From: Gynuella sp050296195
Lineage (GTDB): Bacteria > Pseudomonadota > Gammaproteobacteria > Pseudomonadales > Natronospirillaceae
Assembly: GCF_050296195.1 (NCBI RefSeq)
Contig: NZ_JBNKRB010000041.1
Length of the DNA stretch: 64,000 bases
Direction: 5' to 3' (one strand)
The notes under the pieces are model-generated. The model did no database searches. It saw only the letters and a program-made list of their open reading frames with translations, and was not told the DNA's origin. Positions 26,212 to 35,556 of this stretch are shown piece by piece; position 1 is the stretch's first letter, and every line of letters starts with the position of its first letter. The position numbers and the translations under genes are program-made.

Positions 26212-27468
26212 TTGAAATACGATGTCGCGGTGTTGGGTGCTGGAATGGTTGGTGTTTGCGTGGCCATACACTTGTTACAACAGGGCCGTTCGGTGCTGTT
26301 GATGGATCGCAACGATGCAGGTGAAGAAACCTCCTATGGCAACGCTGGATTATTGCAACAGGAAGCCGTGCGTCCTTATGAATTTCCACACGAACCATCT
26401 GTCCTTTTGCCGGCCGCATTCAACCTGCGTCTGGATGTACGCTACCACCTGACAGCCCTACCGAAGCTGATACAGCCACTCTGGAGCTATTTCCGGCACT
26501 GCTCACCTCGCCGCTATGAGAGTATTGCCCAGGAATACGGACACATTATCAATATGACCCTGGCCTGCCATCAGGAGCTGATCAGCGCCGCCGGGGCAGA
26601 ACAACTGATCCGTAAAGTTGGCTGGATCAGTCTCTATCGCACAGCAAAAGGCCGGCATAAAGGACTCCGGACACTCGATGCCTATACTCGTCAGGGCGTT
26701 AATTTCAAGGTGTTGAACGGTGACGAGCTGGCAGAGATAGAACCCGCTATCAAAGGCCATCATGCCGGTGGCGTGCACTGGCAGGATCCGTGGATCGCCG
26801 GGCATCCGGGTCAACTGGTCAAAGCTTACACCAACCTGTTTAAACAACTGGGAGGCGTATTTGTGCAGGGTGATGCCGGCAGTCTGAAGCGTAGTCATCA
26901 GCAGAGCTGGCAGCTGCGCGACCATCAGGACACCCTCCTCGAAGTAGATGAAATCGTCATCGCACTCGGACCATGGTCGGCAGAAATCACTGCCAGATTC
27001 GGTTACCGGCCGCCCATGTTTTTCAAGCGCGGCTATCACATGCACTATCAATATCCAGCCGGACAGCCCCGACTGACACGAGCCGTACAGGACAGTGAGA
27101 AAGGTTACATGATGACACCGATGGATGCCGGCCTGCGCATCTGCACCGGTGCCGAACTTGGCCTGCGCGATACCCCTTCCACGCCGGTACAGATCGACCG
27201 CGCCGAAGCCATTGCCCGAAAGCTCATTCCATTGGGCGAAAGACTCGATGCCGAACCGTGGCGTGGAGCCAGACCGTGTATTCCCGACATGAAACCGATT
27301 ATTGGCCCGTTGCCCGGCGCACCAGGACTCTGGTGCGCTTTTGGCCATGGTCACCAGGGATTCACCATGGGCCCGGCAACCGGAAAACTGCTGGCCGCCA
27401 TGATGACCGGCCAGACGACAGACATCGATATGTCCGGATTTAGGGCCGAACGGTTCAAAAAACCGTAA
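26212..27468 (+). CDS. FAD-dependent D-amino-acid dehydrogenase (DadA-like)
   Basis: A 418-residue flavoprotein of the DAO superfamily. The N-terminal dinucleotide-binding motif GAGMVG (9-14) and TSYGNAGLLQ (about 40-50) match DadA and hydroxyproline dehydrogenase relatives; the C-terminal GHGHQGFTMGPATGKLLA closes the FAD site. Start is a TTG with AGGGGG seven to eight bases upstream. It follows the racemase by about 100 bp and is the last gene of the ABC operon. Such enzymes deaminate D-amino acids and pass electrons to the respiratory chain. Substrate unknown; a racemisable amino acid is likely from context. Confidence 0.85.
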   Translation: MKYDVAVLGAGMVGVCVAIHLLQQGRSVLLMDRNDAGEETSYGNAGLLQQEAVRPYEFPHEPSVLLPAAFNLRLDVRYHLTALPKLIQPLWSYFRHCSPRRYESIAQEYGHIINMTLACHQELISAAGAEQLIRKVGWISLYRTAKGRHKGLRTLDAYTRQGVNFKVLNGDELAEIEPAIKGHHAGGVHWQDPWIAGHPGQLVKAYTNLFKQLGGVFVQGDAGSLKRSHQQSWQLRDHQDTLLEVDEIVIALGPWSAEITARFGYRPPMFFKRGYHMHYQYPAGQPRLTRAVQDSEKGYMMTPMDAGLRICTGAELGLRDTPSTPVQIDRAEAIARKLIPLGERLDAEPWRGARPCIPDMKPIIGPLPGAPGLWCAFGHGHQGFTMGPATGKLLAAMMTGQTTDIDMSGFRAERFKKP

Positions 27469-27918
27469 CTGACACCTTCACAACCCACTGTATATGAACG
27501 CCACATTGGACTTCACTGAAGGATGAATGCAGTTCGATGCAATTGAATCACTATTGGATGATTCAACCGTTCTTCTGATTTCATGTTGACTGACAAAAGG
27601 AGCACCGACGCACGTTGGTCAGTCTTCGATTCATCATTTATAGACCGGAGATGCTGAAAACAGACATCTGGAAAACTGACGGATACTCTGTATCGGTATA
27701 TTCTGTATACCCTGCTGATATTAGTTTTGCTCCCAACCTTTTTCGAGACAGCATCACTGTAATAGCTCTTTTATGAGAAACAAACGTGCACAAAAAAAAG
27801 TAAATTCCAGCTATGAATTGAAGCAACAGCTTGTCTATAATGGCCTGCCTTTTTTAGGGCCATATTCCGCCTGGGATAACAATTTCAGCATATGAGACGG
27901 AGGTTAAAGGATTTAGAC
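27469..27918 (+). promoter_or_regulatory. Leader and promoter region of the flagellar-like cluster
   Basis: 450 bp with no gene, AT-rich in its second half. A perfect TATAAT at 27836-27841 lies 78 bases before the first start; no good -35 box is at the right distance, so an activator may be needed. A hairpin (GGTATA, 5-base loop, TATACC) lies at 27695-27711. AAAGGA at 27906-27911 is the ribosome site of the first gene. No FliA-type box was found. Confidence 0.4.
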
Positions 27919-28485
27919 ATGGTCGAAACAAATTCTGGAAATGATCAGTTGGATGAAACAGAGTACAAACATCTGATCGCCTATTACATCGATAAAAACG
28001 ACTCCTCCGAAGCACTCAAACTCACCAAGCAATCGTTACACTCTCATCCGAATTCAGCCGAACTCAAATATCTTGGGGGTACTGTCTATGCTGATATCGG
28101 CATGTACGAAAAAGCTAAAGAATTACTCACCGATGCCATTGATGCGCTCAAATCGCCTGAACCGGCGGTGTTTCAATTAGGTTTGTTGTACCTGACTTCC
28201 GGACAGATTGAGCAGGCCGGGCAGATATGGGAACGTTTATCCACCTTACCGGAAAATCATTTTCTCCGCTGTTTTGTTGATGGTCTGACCGCCATGGTAC
28301 AGGACCAGTTTGATGCTGCCAGAGTGGCAATTGAACAAGGTATTTCTACTAACACAGAGTTACCGGCTCTTAACATAGATATGGAAAAAGTACTTACCCA
28401 GATTGCCCAGATAACTGACAACGATGCATCCGTTGAAAGCAGTCATATTCTGTTATCCCGATACGATTCTCAAAAACCATCATGA
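27919..28485 (+). CDS. TPR protein at the head of the flagellar-like cluster
   Basis: A 188-residue helical protein. The start at 27919 is preferred to 27892 because AAAGGA is seven bases upstream. Residues about 15-150 hold three or four tetratricopeptide repeats (for example NSAELKYLGGTVYADIGMYEKAKELL). It has no signal peptide. TPR proteins of this size act as chaperones or scaffolds; in injectisomes, SycD/LcrH-type TPR chaperones bind secreted translocators. Its 3' end overlaps the next start (ATGA). I do not recognise a specific family, and the chaperone idea rests on place and fold only. Confidence 0.7.
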   Translation: MVETNSGNDQLDETEYKHLIAYYIDKNDSSEALKLTKQSLHSHPNSAELKYLGGTVYADIGMYEKAKELLTDAIDALKSPEPAVFQLGLLYLTSGQIEQAGQIWERLSTLPENHFLRCFVDGLTAMVQDQFDAARVAIEQGISTNTELPALNIDMEKVLTQIAQITDNDASVESSHILLSRYDSQKPS

Positions 28486-28841
28486 GCAAGATTTCAGGCA
28501 TTTCTGAAATACAGGCGCTGCTACGACAACAGGCAGGGCGTCTTTCCGAAAGCGATCGTTTACGATCGGGTTCCAATGCCCAGGAAAGTCGTGGAGTATC
28601 GCAGAGCCGGCAAATAGATCTTTCCCAGATCGTGGAAAAAGCATACAAAAGGGCCAAAAGTGACCAGCTGTCTGTTGAAGACAAAATCAGGATTATCATC
28701 CGGTCAATACTGTCTTGGGAATTTGGTGACGAAATTCTCGATGATGTTCAGAGTATCGAACTGTCAGAAAAAATATTAAATCACATAGAATCAAATGCCA
28801 CGTTGAAGGCAAAAATCTGTCGATTGTTTGATACAGTGTGA
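28482..28841 (+). CDS. Unknown small protein in flagellar-like cluster
   Basis: A 119-residue soluble protein I do not recognise, coupled to the upstream TPR gene by an ATGA overlap. The first 45 residues are polar and rich in Ser, Gln and Arg; the rest is predicted helical and acidic (DDVQSIELSEKILNHIES). No signal peptide, no membrane segment. Size, position between TPR genes and the polar N-terminus would fit a secreted substrate or co-chaperone, but there is no direct evidence. Confidence 0.55.
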   Translation: MSKISGISEIQALLRQQAGRLSESDRLRSGSNAQESRGVSQSRQIDLSQIVEKAYKRAKSDQLSVEDKIRIIIRSILSWEFGDEILDDVQSIELSEKILNHIESNATLKAKICRLFDTV

Positions 28842-28933
28842 CAATATGATAAACAATACTCAGGTGCACTCCAGAGTCGTCTGTCTGTCATAATTGAGTG
28901 CACCAATACAGCCATATGCCTTGAGGGGAAAAA

Positions 28934-29401
28934 ATGAAATCCGTCGAACAATATATCAGAGAAATTTCCCCTCTTTGTCAGCAGCGTGACTTTCATTCGG
29001 CAGTCACATTACTGAAGCAGGCTGTCAACGATTACCCTGATCACGAAATTTTACTGGGTCTGCTGGCATCCAGTTATCAGGAGCTGGGAATAACAGAGCG
29101 CGCTCAGAAACTGTATCAAACCATCATTACACTCAACCCCGAAAATTATCTGGCTATTCATCAACTCGGCCTGATTGAGTTCCAGCAGCAGAATTGGCAG
29201 GCTGCGTTGTCTGTATGGGAACAACTACTGCGTCGCCCGGATGACTTTCTGACCAAATATTACGCAGCACTCTGTTACGAGCAATTGGAAAATCCGGCAC
29301 AAGCCCGCGTCATGGTTGAAGCCGCTCAACAGGCAGCGCCCGAAAACCATGCAATATATTCAGAAATATTAGAGCTGAAGGAAAGAATAGGTGAACATTG
29401 A
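28934..29401 (+). CDS. TPR protein, SycD/LcrH-like in size
   Basis: A 155-residue protein made almost entirely of three to four TPR units (DHEILLGLLASSYQELGITE, then NYLAIHQLGLIEFQQQNWQA, then LTKYYAALCYEQLENPAQAR). GAGGGG upstream sets the start. Length and the YYAALCYEQLENPAQAR segment resemble class II type III secretion chaperones (SycD, PcrH), which are about 165 residues with three TPRs. It overlaps the next TPR gene by 11 bases. Chaperone function is an inference; generic TPR scaffolds look similar. Confidence 0.65.
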   Translation: MKSVEQYIREISPLCQQRDFHSAVTLLKQAVNDYPDHEILLGLLASSYQELGITERAQKLYQTIITLNPENYLAIHQLGLIEFQQQNWQAALSVWEQLLRRPDDFLTKYYAALCYEQLENPAQARVMVEAAQQAAPENHAIYSEILELKERIGEH

Positions 29402-30578
29402 ACAGGCATTGGAAAAGAGCAGGCGCTATGAGCAATACCTCGAACTCGACTCCGACAATACTCTGTTGCTGATACAACTCGGCGATGCTTACCACGCCGC
29501 CGGTCAATTCGACAAAGCCCGTTCCACATTCGAAAAGTGCCTCGCACTGGAATCGGATAATGAAGTCGCCAAAAGCCGGTTGGCCAGCGTATTGCTGTCG
29601 GAAGGGTCTTTGGATCAGGCTGCCATATTGCTGACCGAGCTGTTGAAACAACACCCGGACAATCCCGTGCTCAGGCACAACCTGGCGATCTGCCAGTTTG
29701 CCGGAAATCAGTTACAGGAAGCCAAATCGGTTTTTCTGGCTCAGCAGAATGATCCACAACTGGGTCGCTCGGCAGGTTTTTATCTGGCTTCAATTCTGCA
29801 AATGGAAGACCGCCTGCCCGAAGCCCTGGGGATCATCAGCCAGCTGCTGGACCAACAGCAGGAACCCTATCTGTTGGGTTATCAGTCTACCCTGCTGTAT
29901 ATGCTGGATCGCATCGACGAGGCTCTGGCAGTTGCCAAACACGTGTTGACAATCGACCAGGACAATGCCGATGCCTGCTCCACTCTGGGAACGTTTTATG
30001 CCGAACAGCTTGAAACGGAACTCGCGACCGACCTCTTCCGTCATATGACCCTCCATGCGCCTGCCGATGTTCGAGGATGGCACGGGCTTGGACTCGTCAA
30101 AATGCATGAACAGGATCTGCCAGGTGCCATTGAATATTTTGAACGCACCACTCGAATGGTGCCGGACAGCATTGCCATGTGGAATACCCTGGCCTGGGCA
30201 TATTTTAATCATCATCGCTACCAGGACGCAGAAGCATCGTTCTCGCGGGTACTGGAAATCGATCATAACAATTCCGATGGTTGGGGCGGACTCGCCTGTG
30301 CCCTGGCCATGCAGAAAAAAATTGAACAGGCCGAACAACATACCAAAAAAGCCCTGTTGATGGATCGCTCCTCTTTTGCTGCATTATTTGCCAAATCACT
30401 GCTGGTAGCATTGAAAGGTAACGAAGCCAGAGGCAAGCAGATGTTAACCAAAGTATTGGAGCAGCCGATTCGGCCCGGTGGTGAACCGGCCATTGATCTG
30501 ATTAACCGATACATGAAGAAGACAGCCACCAAAGACCGTGCTGTCATTACCAGTAAGACCTCAAAAAAACCACACTGA
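29391..30578 (+). CDS. Large TPR-repeat protein
   Basis: A 395-residue soluble protein with about nine or ten TPR units filling residues 10-355, and a basic Lys/Thr-rich tail. It starts at GTG 29391, preceded by AAGGAAAG, and overlaps the preceding TPR gene. The repeats include the canonical W/G/Y/A pattern (for example AIAMWNTLAWAYFNHHRYQDAEASF). No signal peptide or enzyme domain. It ends 7 bp before fliQ, so is clearly in the same transcription unit as the export-gate genes. Confidence 0.75.
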   Translation: MNIEQALEKSRRYEQYLELDSDNTLLLIQLGDAYHAAGQFDKARSTFEKCLALESDNEVAKSRLASVLLSEGSLDQAAILLTELLKQHPDNPVLRHNLAICQFAGNQLQEAKSVFLAQQNDPQLGRSAGFYLASILQMEDRLPEALGIISQLLDQQQEPYLLGYQSTLLYMLDRIDEALAVAKHVLTIDQDNADACSTLGTFYAEQLETELATDLFRHMTLHAPADVRGWHGLGLVKMHEQDLPGAIEYFERTTRMVPDSIAMWNTLAWAYFNHHRYQDAEASFSRVLEIDHNNSDGWGGLACALAMQKKIEQAEQHTKKALLMDRSSFAALFAKSLLVALKGNEARGKQMLTKVLEQPIRPGGEPAIDLINRYMKKTATKDRAVITSKTSKKPH

Positions 30579-30585
30579 GAACAAC

Positions 30586-30852
30586 ATGAGTATCGACTTT
30601 GCGCTGGTCCTGACCAGCGACATGTTATGGGTGGCCATCAAAATCGCCGCGCCGATTCTGGGACTGACAATGGCTGTTGGTCTGCTGATCAGCCTGTTCC
30701 AGGTAGTCACCCAGCTGCAGGAAATGACCCTGACATTTATTCCCAAACTGGCAGTGGCAGTGTTTGTGCTGATTGCGTTTGGCGGCTGGATGCTGACCAC
30801 TCTGGTGGACTACGCACGAACTCTGATTGCCAGTATTCCCAATCTGTTGTGA
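30586..30852 (+). CDS. fliQ: Flagellar export-gate protein FliQ
   Basis: An 88-residue inner-membrane protein with two hydrophobic hairpin helices. The FliQ hallmarks GLLISLFQVVTQLQEMTLTFIPK (about 34-56) are intact. FliQ helps form the FliPQR export channel that moves substrates into the central tube of the flagellum. Start at 30586; in other flagellar clusters it sits after fliP, here fliP is 17 kb away at the end of the cluster. Confidence 0.93.
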   Translation: MSIDFALVLTSDMLWVAIKIAAPILGLTMAVGLLISLFQVVTQLQEMTLTFIPKLAVAVFVLIAFGGWMLTTLVDYARTLIASIPNLL

Positions 30853-30869
30853 CCCTCACGGAAAACACC

Positions 30870-31625
30870 ATGAACATTGAAGTTGCCGAAAGTTCTGTCA
30901 TTGCTGTGTTTCTCGCCTTTGTCAGAATCGGTGCGTTTTTGTTGTTTGTTCCGGTCTTTAACTTTGTCAGATTACCATTGCTGATCAGAGTGTTTTTCTC
31001 CCTGACAATGGCCTTGTTTTTGATGCTGAACGTCGGTTTCCCAACGCTTGAACTGACTCCGTTGGGCCTGATATCGGCCATCGGCAGTGAAGTCATCAAT
31101 GGCAGTGCCATGGCATTTGGCATGCTGGCGGCGTTTGCCGTCTTTCACTTTGCCGGCCGGGTACTGGATTTTCAAATGGGTTTTGGCGTGGCAGGTCTGA
31201 TTGATCCAACCACCCAGGTACAATCACCATTGATTGGTACCGTGCTGAATCTGCTGGCGGCAATAGTGTTTATTCTCGCCGGCGGCATTTCCGCCATCTT
31301 TCGCAGTCTCGCTCTGTCTCTTGAAAACGTTCCTCCGGGACAGCCTTTTTCCTTACAAAATGCCGAATGGTTTATGGCTCACGCCGGGCTGATTTTCACA
31401 CTTTCTGTTGCACTGGCTGCCCCGGTGCTGCTGGCCATTTTTCTGCTCGACATATTAATGGCATTTGCTGGTCGGACCATGCCGCAAATGAATGTATTTA
31501 TCATCAGCATCCCGTTTAAGATCACATTGGGTATGGTCGTCATTGCCACCACCATCGTATCTGCCCAACCGATCTTCCGAAAAGTCTTCAACGCAATTTT
31601 TGAGTTCTGGGAACCGTTTTTCTGA
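30870..31625 (+). CDS. fliR: Flagellar export-gate protein FliR
   Basis: A 251-residue inner-membrane protein with about six hydrophobic segments, standard for FliR (about 260). Recognised by the family stretch GRVLDFQMGFGVAGLIDPTTQ (about 102-122) and the C-terminal MPQMNVFIISIPFKITLG. Part of the FliPQR channel. Its stop overlaps the flhB start by one base (TGATG). Confidence 0.92.
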   Translation: MNIEVAESSVIAVFLAFVRIGAFLLFVPVFNFVRLPLLIRVFFSLTMALFLMLNVGFPTLELTPLGLISAIGSEVINGSAMAFGMLAAFAVFHFAGRVLDFQMGFGVAGLIDPTTQVQSPLIGTVLNLLAAIVFILAGGISAIFRSLALSLENVPPGQPFSLQNAEWFMAHAGLIFTLSVALAAPVLLAIFLLDILMAFAGRTMPQMNVFIISIPFKITLGMVVIATTIVSAQPIFRKVFNAIFEFWEPFF

Positions 31626-32692
31626 TGGCTGAACAGGAATTCGACAAATCCGAGCAACCGACACCGTTCAAGTTGCAGGAGGCACGGAAAAAAGGTCAGG
31701 TAGCCAAGAGCCTTGAACTCAGTTCCTGGCTGCTACTGCTTGCCGGTTTCGGCATTTTTACCACACTGGGCTGGGGGTTAGTGACCGGACTCGGGCACAT
31801 CAGTCGCTTTTTGTTTTCGCAGGCTGCCAATATCCGTCTGACAGAAGGTCATTTTCTGTTTATCAGCGAACAGATCATCGCGACTGTAGAGTCGGCACTG
31901 TGGCCATTTTTTGCGACGCTGGCGATCGTTGCCATGCTGGCCACTCTCGTGCAAATCGGCTTTATCTGGTCTTTTTTTCCGTTAAAACCCGATATCCAGC
32001 GGCTCAATCCGGTACAGGGTTTCAAACGTCTGTTTTCATTACGGCTGTTATATGAATCTGCCAAGAGCGTGATCAAGCTGTTATTGTTTGGTGGTGTACT
32101 CTGGATTGTACTGCAACAAATGCTGCCCTATCTGGCACAGGCATTTGATATGCAACCACCGCAGATCGTGGCGCTGTTTCAATACTGGAGCAGCAAACTG
32201 ATTTTTTCCTTACTCGCAGTTCTCTTGATCATCACCCTGCTGGATCTGGTATATACCCGGCGGGATTTTATTAAGCGGATGCGCATGAGCAAACGTGAGG
32301 TCAAGGATGAACATAAAAAACGCGAAGGTGATCCATTGATCCGACAGAAGCGTCGTCAGATGCAGAAATCCATCAATGCGCAACTGGTGTCTGTGGGTAA
32401 TGTGCCCAAGGCCGATGTAGTAATCACCAACCCGACCCACCTTGCCGTCGCATTGCAATATGATCGTGCCAACATGGCCACTCCGGTGGTGGTGGCAAAA
32501 GGCAGTGGTGGGCAGGCCGAAAAAATCAAACAAATTGCACGTCAGCACCGCATTACCGTGATGGAAAACAAACCTCTGGCGCGGGCACTGTTCAGGCAGG
32601 TAGACGTCTCACAGCCAATTACTCCGGACTTATTTCCCAGAGTGGCACAGGTTTATATCTGGTTATATAAAAATCAGCAAAGGACTCATTGA
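31625..32692 (+). CDS. flhB: Flagellar export switch protein FlhB
   Basis: A 355-residue protein: N-terminal basic region, four membrane segments (about 35-210) and a cytoplasmic domain. The autocleavage motif NPTH is at 269-272, the same position as in the Salmonella protein, so the rod/hook-to-late-substrate switch could operate. The conserved EKSEQPTPFKL-type N-terminus is seen as DKSEQPTPFKLQEA. Stop overlaps the flhA start. A cleavable switch in a cluster that lacks filament genes is notable, since it implies late-class substrates exist. Confidence 0.93.
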   Translation: MAEQEFDKSEQPTPFKLQEARKKGQVAKSLELSSWLLLLAGFGIFTTLGWGLVTGLGHISRFLFSQAANIRLTEGHFLFISEQIIATVESALWPFFATLAIVAMLATLVQIGFIWSFFPLKPDIQRLNPVQGFKRLFSLRLLYESAKSVIKLLLFGGVLWIVLQQMLPYLAQAFDMQPPQIVALFQYWSSKLIFSLLAVLLIITLLDLVYTRRDFIKRMRMSKREVKDEHKKREGDPLIRQKRRQMQKSINAQLVSVGNVPKADVVITNPTHLAVALQYDRANMATPVVVAKGSGGQAEKIKQIARQHRITVMENKPLARALFRQVDVSQPITPDLFPRVAQVYIWLYKNQQRTH

Positions 32693-34731
32693 TGTTAGGG
32701 TATTTAAGAAAAGGGCTGGGCCAACATGGCGATCTGATACTGGTTTTTGTAATGGTCGGGATTCTGATGATTCTCTTTACCCCGATTCCATCGCAGTTAC
32801 TGGATCTGCTCATCATTGCCAACTTCAGTTTTGGACTGCTGATCCTGCTGCTGACGTTTTACGTCGATAAACCGCTGAATTTTTCCACCTTTCCATCCTT
32901 ATTATTAATCGCAACACTGTTCCGCCTGTCACTTAATATCGCCGCCACCCGGTTGATCCTTAACGATGGCGACGCCGGACGCGTGATCGGTGCCATTGGT
33001 AACTTTGTGGTATCTGGTAATTATGTGATTGGTTTGATTGTGTTTCTGGTATTGATCGTCGTGCAATATGTCGTGGTCACCAACGGTGCCCAGCGGGTGG
33101 CAGAAGTGGCCGCACGTTTTACATTGGATAGCATGCCCGGCAAACAAATGAGTATTGATGCTGATATGAACATCGGCATTATCGATGAAAAAGAAGCACA
33201 GCGGCGACGGCGTGAAATAGAAAAGGAAGGCAGTTTTTACGGTGCTATGGATGGTGCCAGTAAATTCGTCAAAGGCGACGCTATTGCCGGTATCGTGATT
33301 ATTCTCATCGACATCATCGGTGGTCTGACTATTGGTATCGCCCAGAAAAGTCTGTCCTGGGGCGAAGCACTGCAAACCTATACCCTGTTGACTGTCGGTG
33401 ACGGTATTGTTACCCAGATCCCGGCGCTGATTATCTCAACCGGTACCGGCATTATTGTCACCCGCGCAGCATCCGATGCTTTCCTGAGCCAGGAAATTGC
33501 CACCCAAATCACCCGTTACCCCAAAGCACTGATGATGATCAGTCTGGGGCTGCTGGTCATGATGATTTTGCCTGGCATTCCAGCCTGGCCAGTGTTAACC
33601 ATTCTGGTCATCGTTGCCGGTGCCACCTGGTTTTCGTTACGCAAATCCAAAGACAGCGCCAGTACAGCCGAATCCACTGAAGACACCAAGGCAACTTCGG
33701 ATGAACTACAAAATATCTATACCGAGATGCAAGTGGACAGACTGGTGATTGATTTCCATCCAGCGCTTGCCAGTCTGATGTCTGAAGAACATGGGGACTT
33801 TACCGACCGTATCAGTAATTTCCGGCGCCAATACGCAATGGAATCCGGGCTGGTGGTTCCCGGTATTAAAATACGCGAAAATGCCCACCTGAAAACCAAT
33901 CAGTACGAAATTCACCTCAATGGCGTTACTGTTGCCAAAGGCGAAACCCGGCTTGGGCAATTATTGGCAATTAATCCGGGTAATGCCAAACATGATCTTC
34001 AGGGTGATGACACCCGCGACCCTTCCTATGGGCTTGCCGCCAAATGGATAACACAGCAACAGCGTGAAGACGCTGCCCAAAAAGGCTATACCGTCGTATT
34101 ACCTGAAACCGTTTTACTGACCCATGTCACCGAACAGATAAAACAGTATGCCAGCGAACTACTGACCCGCTCAGAAGTTGAACGACTCATCGAGTCCGTG
34201 CGTAAAACCCATAACAGCCTGGTAGACGAATTGATTCCCGGTACCCTGTCACTGGGCACGTTGAAAAAAGTACTGCAGCAACTGTTAACAGAGAAAGTAT
34301 CGATTCGGAACCTGGTCAGGATCTTTGAAGTACTGGTCGATGAGGGTAAACAGGTACAGGACCCAACGTTACTGGCGGAGCTGGTGCGCCAGCACATCGG
34401 CGGAGAAATCTGCCAGAAATTTATGGCGGATAACGGTTCCATTAATGTTCTGATACTGGACCCGAATATTGAGAAAACCATTTCCACCAGCATCAAAGAC
34501 GGACAACTGATTCTGGATCCGCGATTTTCTGAACAGGTGTTAATACGACTGGCTGCGCAGGTGGAAAAAATGATGCGCTCAAACCTGTTGCCGGTACTGG
34601 TATGTTCACCGGATTTGAGACGTTATATCAGTCAATTGTCCCGCCGCATGATGCCACATTTGTCGGTTATTTCCATGTCAGAAGTACCCAATAACATGAA
34701 CGTAAAATCATTTGCCGTGGTGACTACTTAA
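32692..34731 (+). CDS. flhA: Flagellar export-gate protein FlhA
   Basis: A 679-residue protein with about eight membrane segments (1-310) and a cytoplasmic nonamer-forming domain. The FHIPEP signature is seen around RFTLDSMPGKQMSIDAD, and GAMDGASKFVKGDAIAG contains the conserved Asp linked to proton-driven export. AAAGGA eight bases before ATG 32692 sets the start. Length is close to the usual 690. It would receive chaperone-substrate complexes. A gap of 103 bp follows, the largest non-coding gap within the cluster, where a second promoter could lie. Confidence 0.94.
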   Translation: MLGYLRKGLGQHGDLILVFVMVGILMILFTPIPSQLLDLLIIANFSFGLLILLLTFYVDKPLNFSTFPSLLLIATLFRLSLNIAATRLILNDGDAGRVIGAIGNFVVSGNYVIGLIVFLVLIVVQYVVVTNGAQRVAEVAARFTLDSMPGKQMSIDADMNIGIIDEKEAQRRRREIEKEGSFYGAMDGASKFVKGDAIAGIVIILIDIIGGLTIGIAQKSLSWGEALQTYTLLTVGDGIVTQIPALIISTGTGIIVTRAASDAFLSQEIATQITRYPKALMMISLGLLVMMILPGIPAWPVLTILVIVAGATWFSLRKSKDSASTAESTEDTKATSDELQNIYTEMQVDRLVIDFHPALASLMSEEHGDFTDRISNFRRQYAMESGLVVPGIKIRENAHLKTNQYEIHLNGVTVAKGETRLGQLLAINPGNAKHDLQGDDTRDPSYGLAAKWITQQQREDAAQKGYTVVLPETVLLTHVTEQIKQYASELLTRSEVERLIESVRKTHNSLVDELIPGTLSLGTLKKVLQQLLTEKVSIRNLVRIFEVLVDEGKQVQDPTLLAELVRQHIGGEICQKFMADNGSINVLILDPNIEKTISTSIKDGQLILDPRFSEQVLIRLAAQVEKMMRSNLLPVLVCSPDLRRYISQLSRRMMPHLSVISMSEVPNNMNVKSFAVVTT

Positions 34732-34834
34732 ATGGTGAAAATGCATTGCTTTTTGAGTCCAAAATGGCCAGTATCCAAAACCGCTCATAGAGGATACATA
34801 AGGTTATCTGCCGTATTTCTACAAGGAGTCTATA

Positions 34835-35554
34835 ATGAGCCATTCTGCCCTTGAAATGACAGCTGCAACCATGCTAAGAAGCCTGGAGCAGTTGAATACT
34901 ATTGGCCAGAACATTGCCAATGTGAACACAACTGCCTATAAATCACGCGTCAGTTTTAACAATGTAATCAACACCTTTGACGCGACTCAAAACAGCGTCT
35001 CTAATTCTGACAATATCACTCAGAATATTTCCTTATTACTATCTCAGGGCTCACCCATACAAACTCATAATCCACATCATTTTATGATCGATGGCGACGG
35101 CTTTTTTGTTGTCAATAATAGTGACGGTCAACAGTTGCTTACGCGCAATGGTACATTTCAAGTCAATGCAGCAGGCATTCTGGTGACCAAAGACGGCAAA
35201 GAGGTGGCTGGCGAAATGGGCAGCATTCGTATTCCAGGTGACGTCACCGTCGATAAAAATGGCACCATCTGGTCAGAAGGTGAAGAGATTGATCAACTGA
35301 CGGTGGTCTCCGTTGACACCGACCAGTTGATACCTGAAACCGAAGGTTATTTTCGCATGCCAGCATCCATGAACATCGCTGATTCAGAAAAATATACTGT
35401 CCGCCAGGGCATGCTGGAAAACTCAAACGTCAACGTTCAAACAGAATTTACCAACCTGATTACCATGATGCGACAGTTCGAAATGCAGCAAAAAGTTGTA
35501 CGTGGATATGATCAGATGATGAATACAGGCATTACGACTCTGGGAGAATTTTAA
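34835..35554 (+). CDS. flgF: Proximal rod protein FlgF
   Basis: A 239-residue axial protein. The N-terminal rod motif (LNTIGQNIANVNTTAYKSRVSF) and the C-terminal helix (QTEFTNLITMMRQFEMQQKVVRGYDQMMN) match FlgF/FlgG family proteins; the middle has GDGFFVV and LLTRNGTFQVN. FlgF is assigned by order before flgG and the short N-terminus. AAGGAG precedes the start. Part of the periplasmic rod. Confidence 0.9.
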   Translation: MSHSALEMTAATMLRSLEQLNTIGQNIANVNTTAYKSRVSFNNVINTFDATQNSVSNSDNITQNISLLLSQGSPIQTHNPHHFMIDGDGFFVVNNSDGQQLLTRNGTFQVNAAGILVTKDGKEVAGEMGSIRIPGDVTVDKNGTIWSEGEEIDQLTVVSVDTDQLIPETEGYFRMPASMNIADSEKYTVRQGMLENSNVNVQTEFTNLITMMRQFEMQQKVVRGYDQMMNTGITTLGEF

Positions 35555-35556
35555 CC

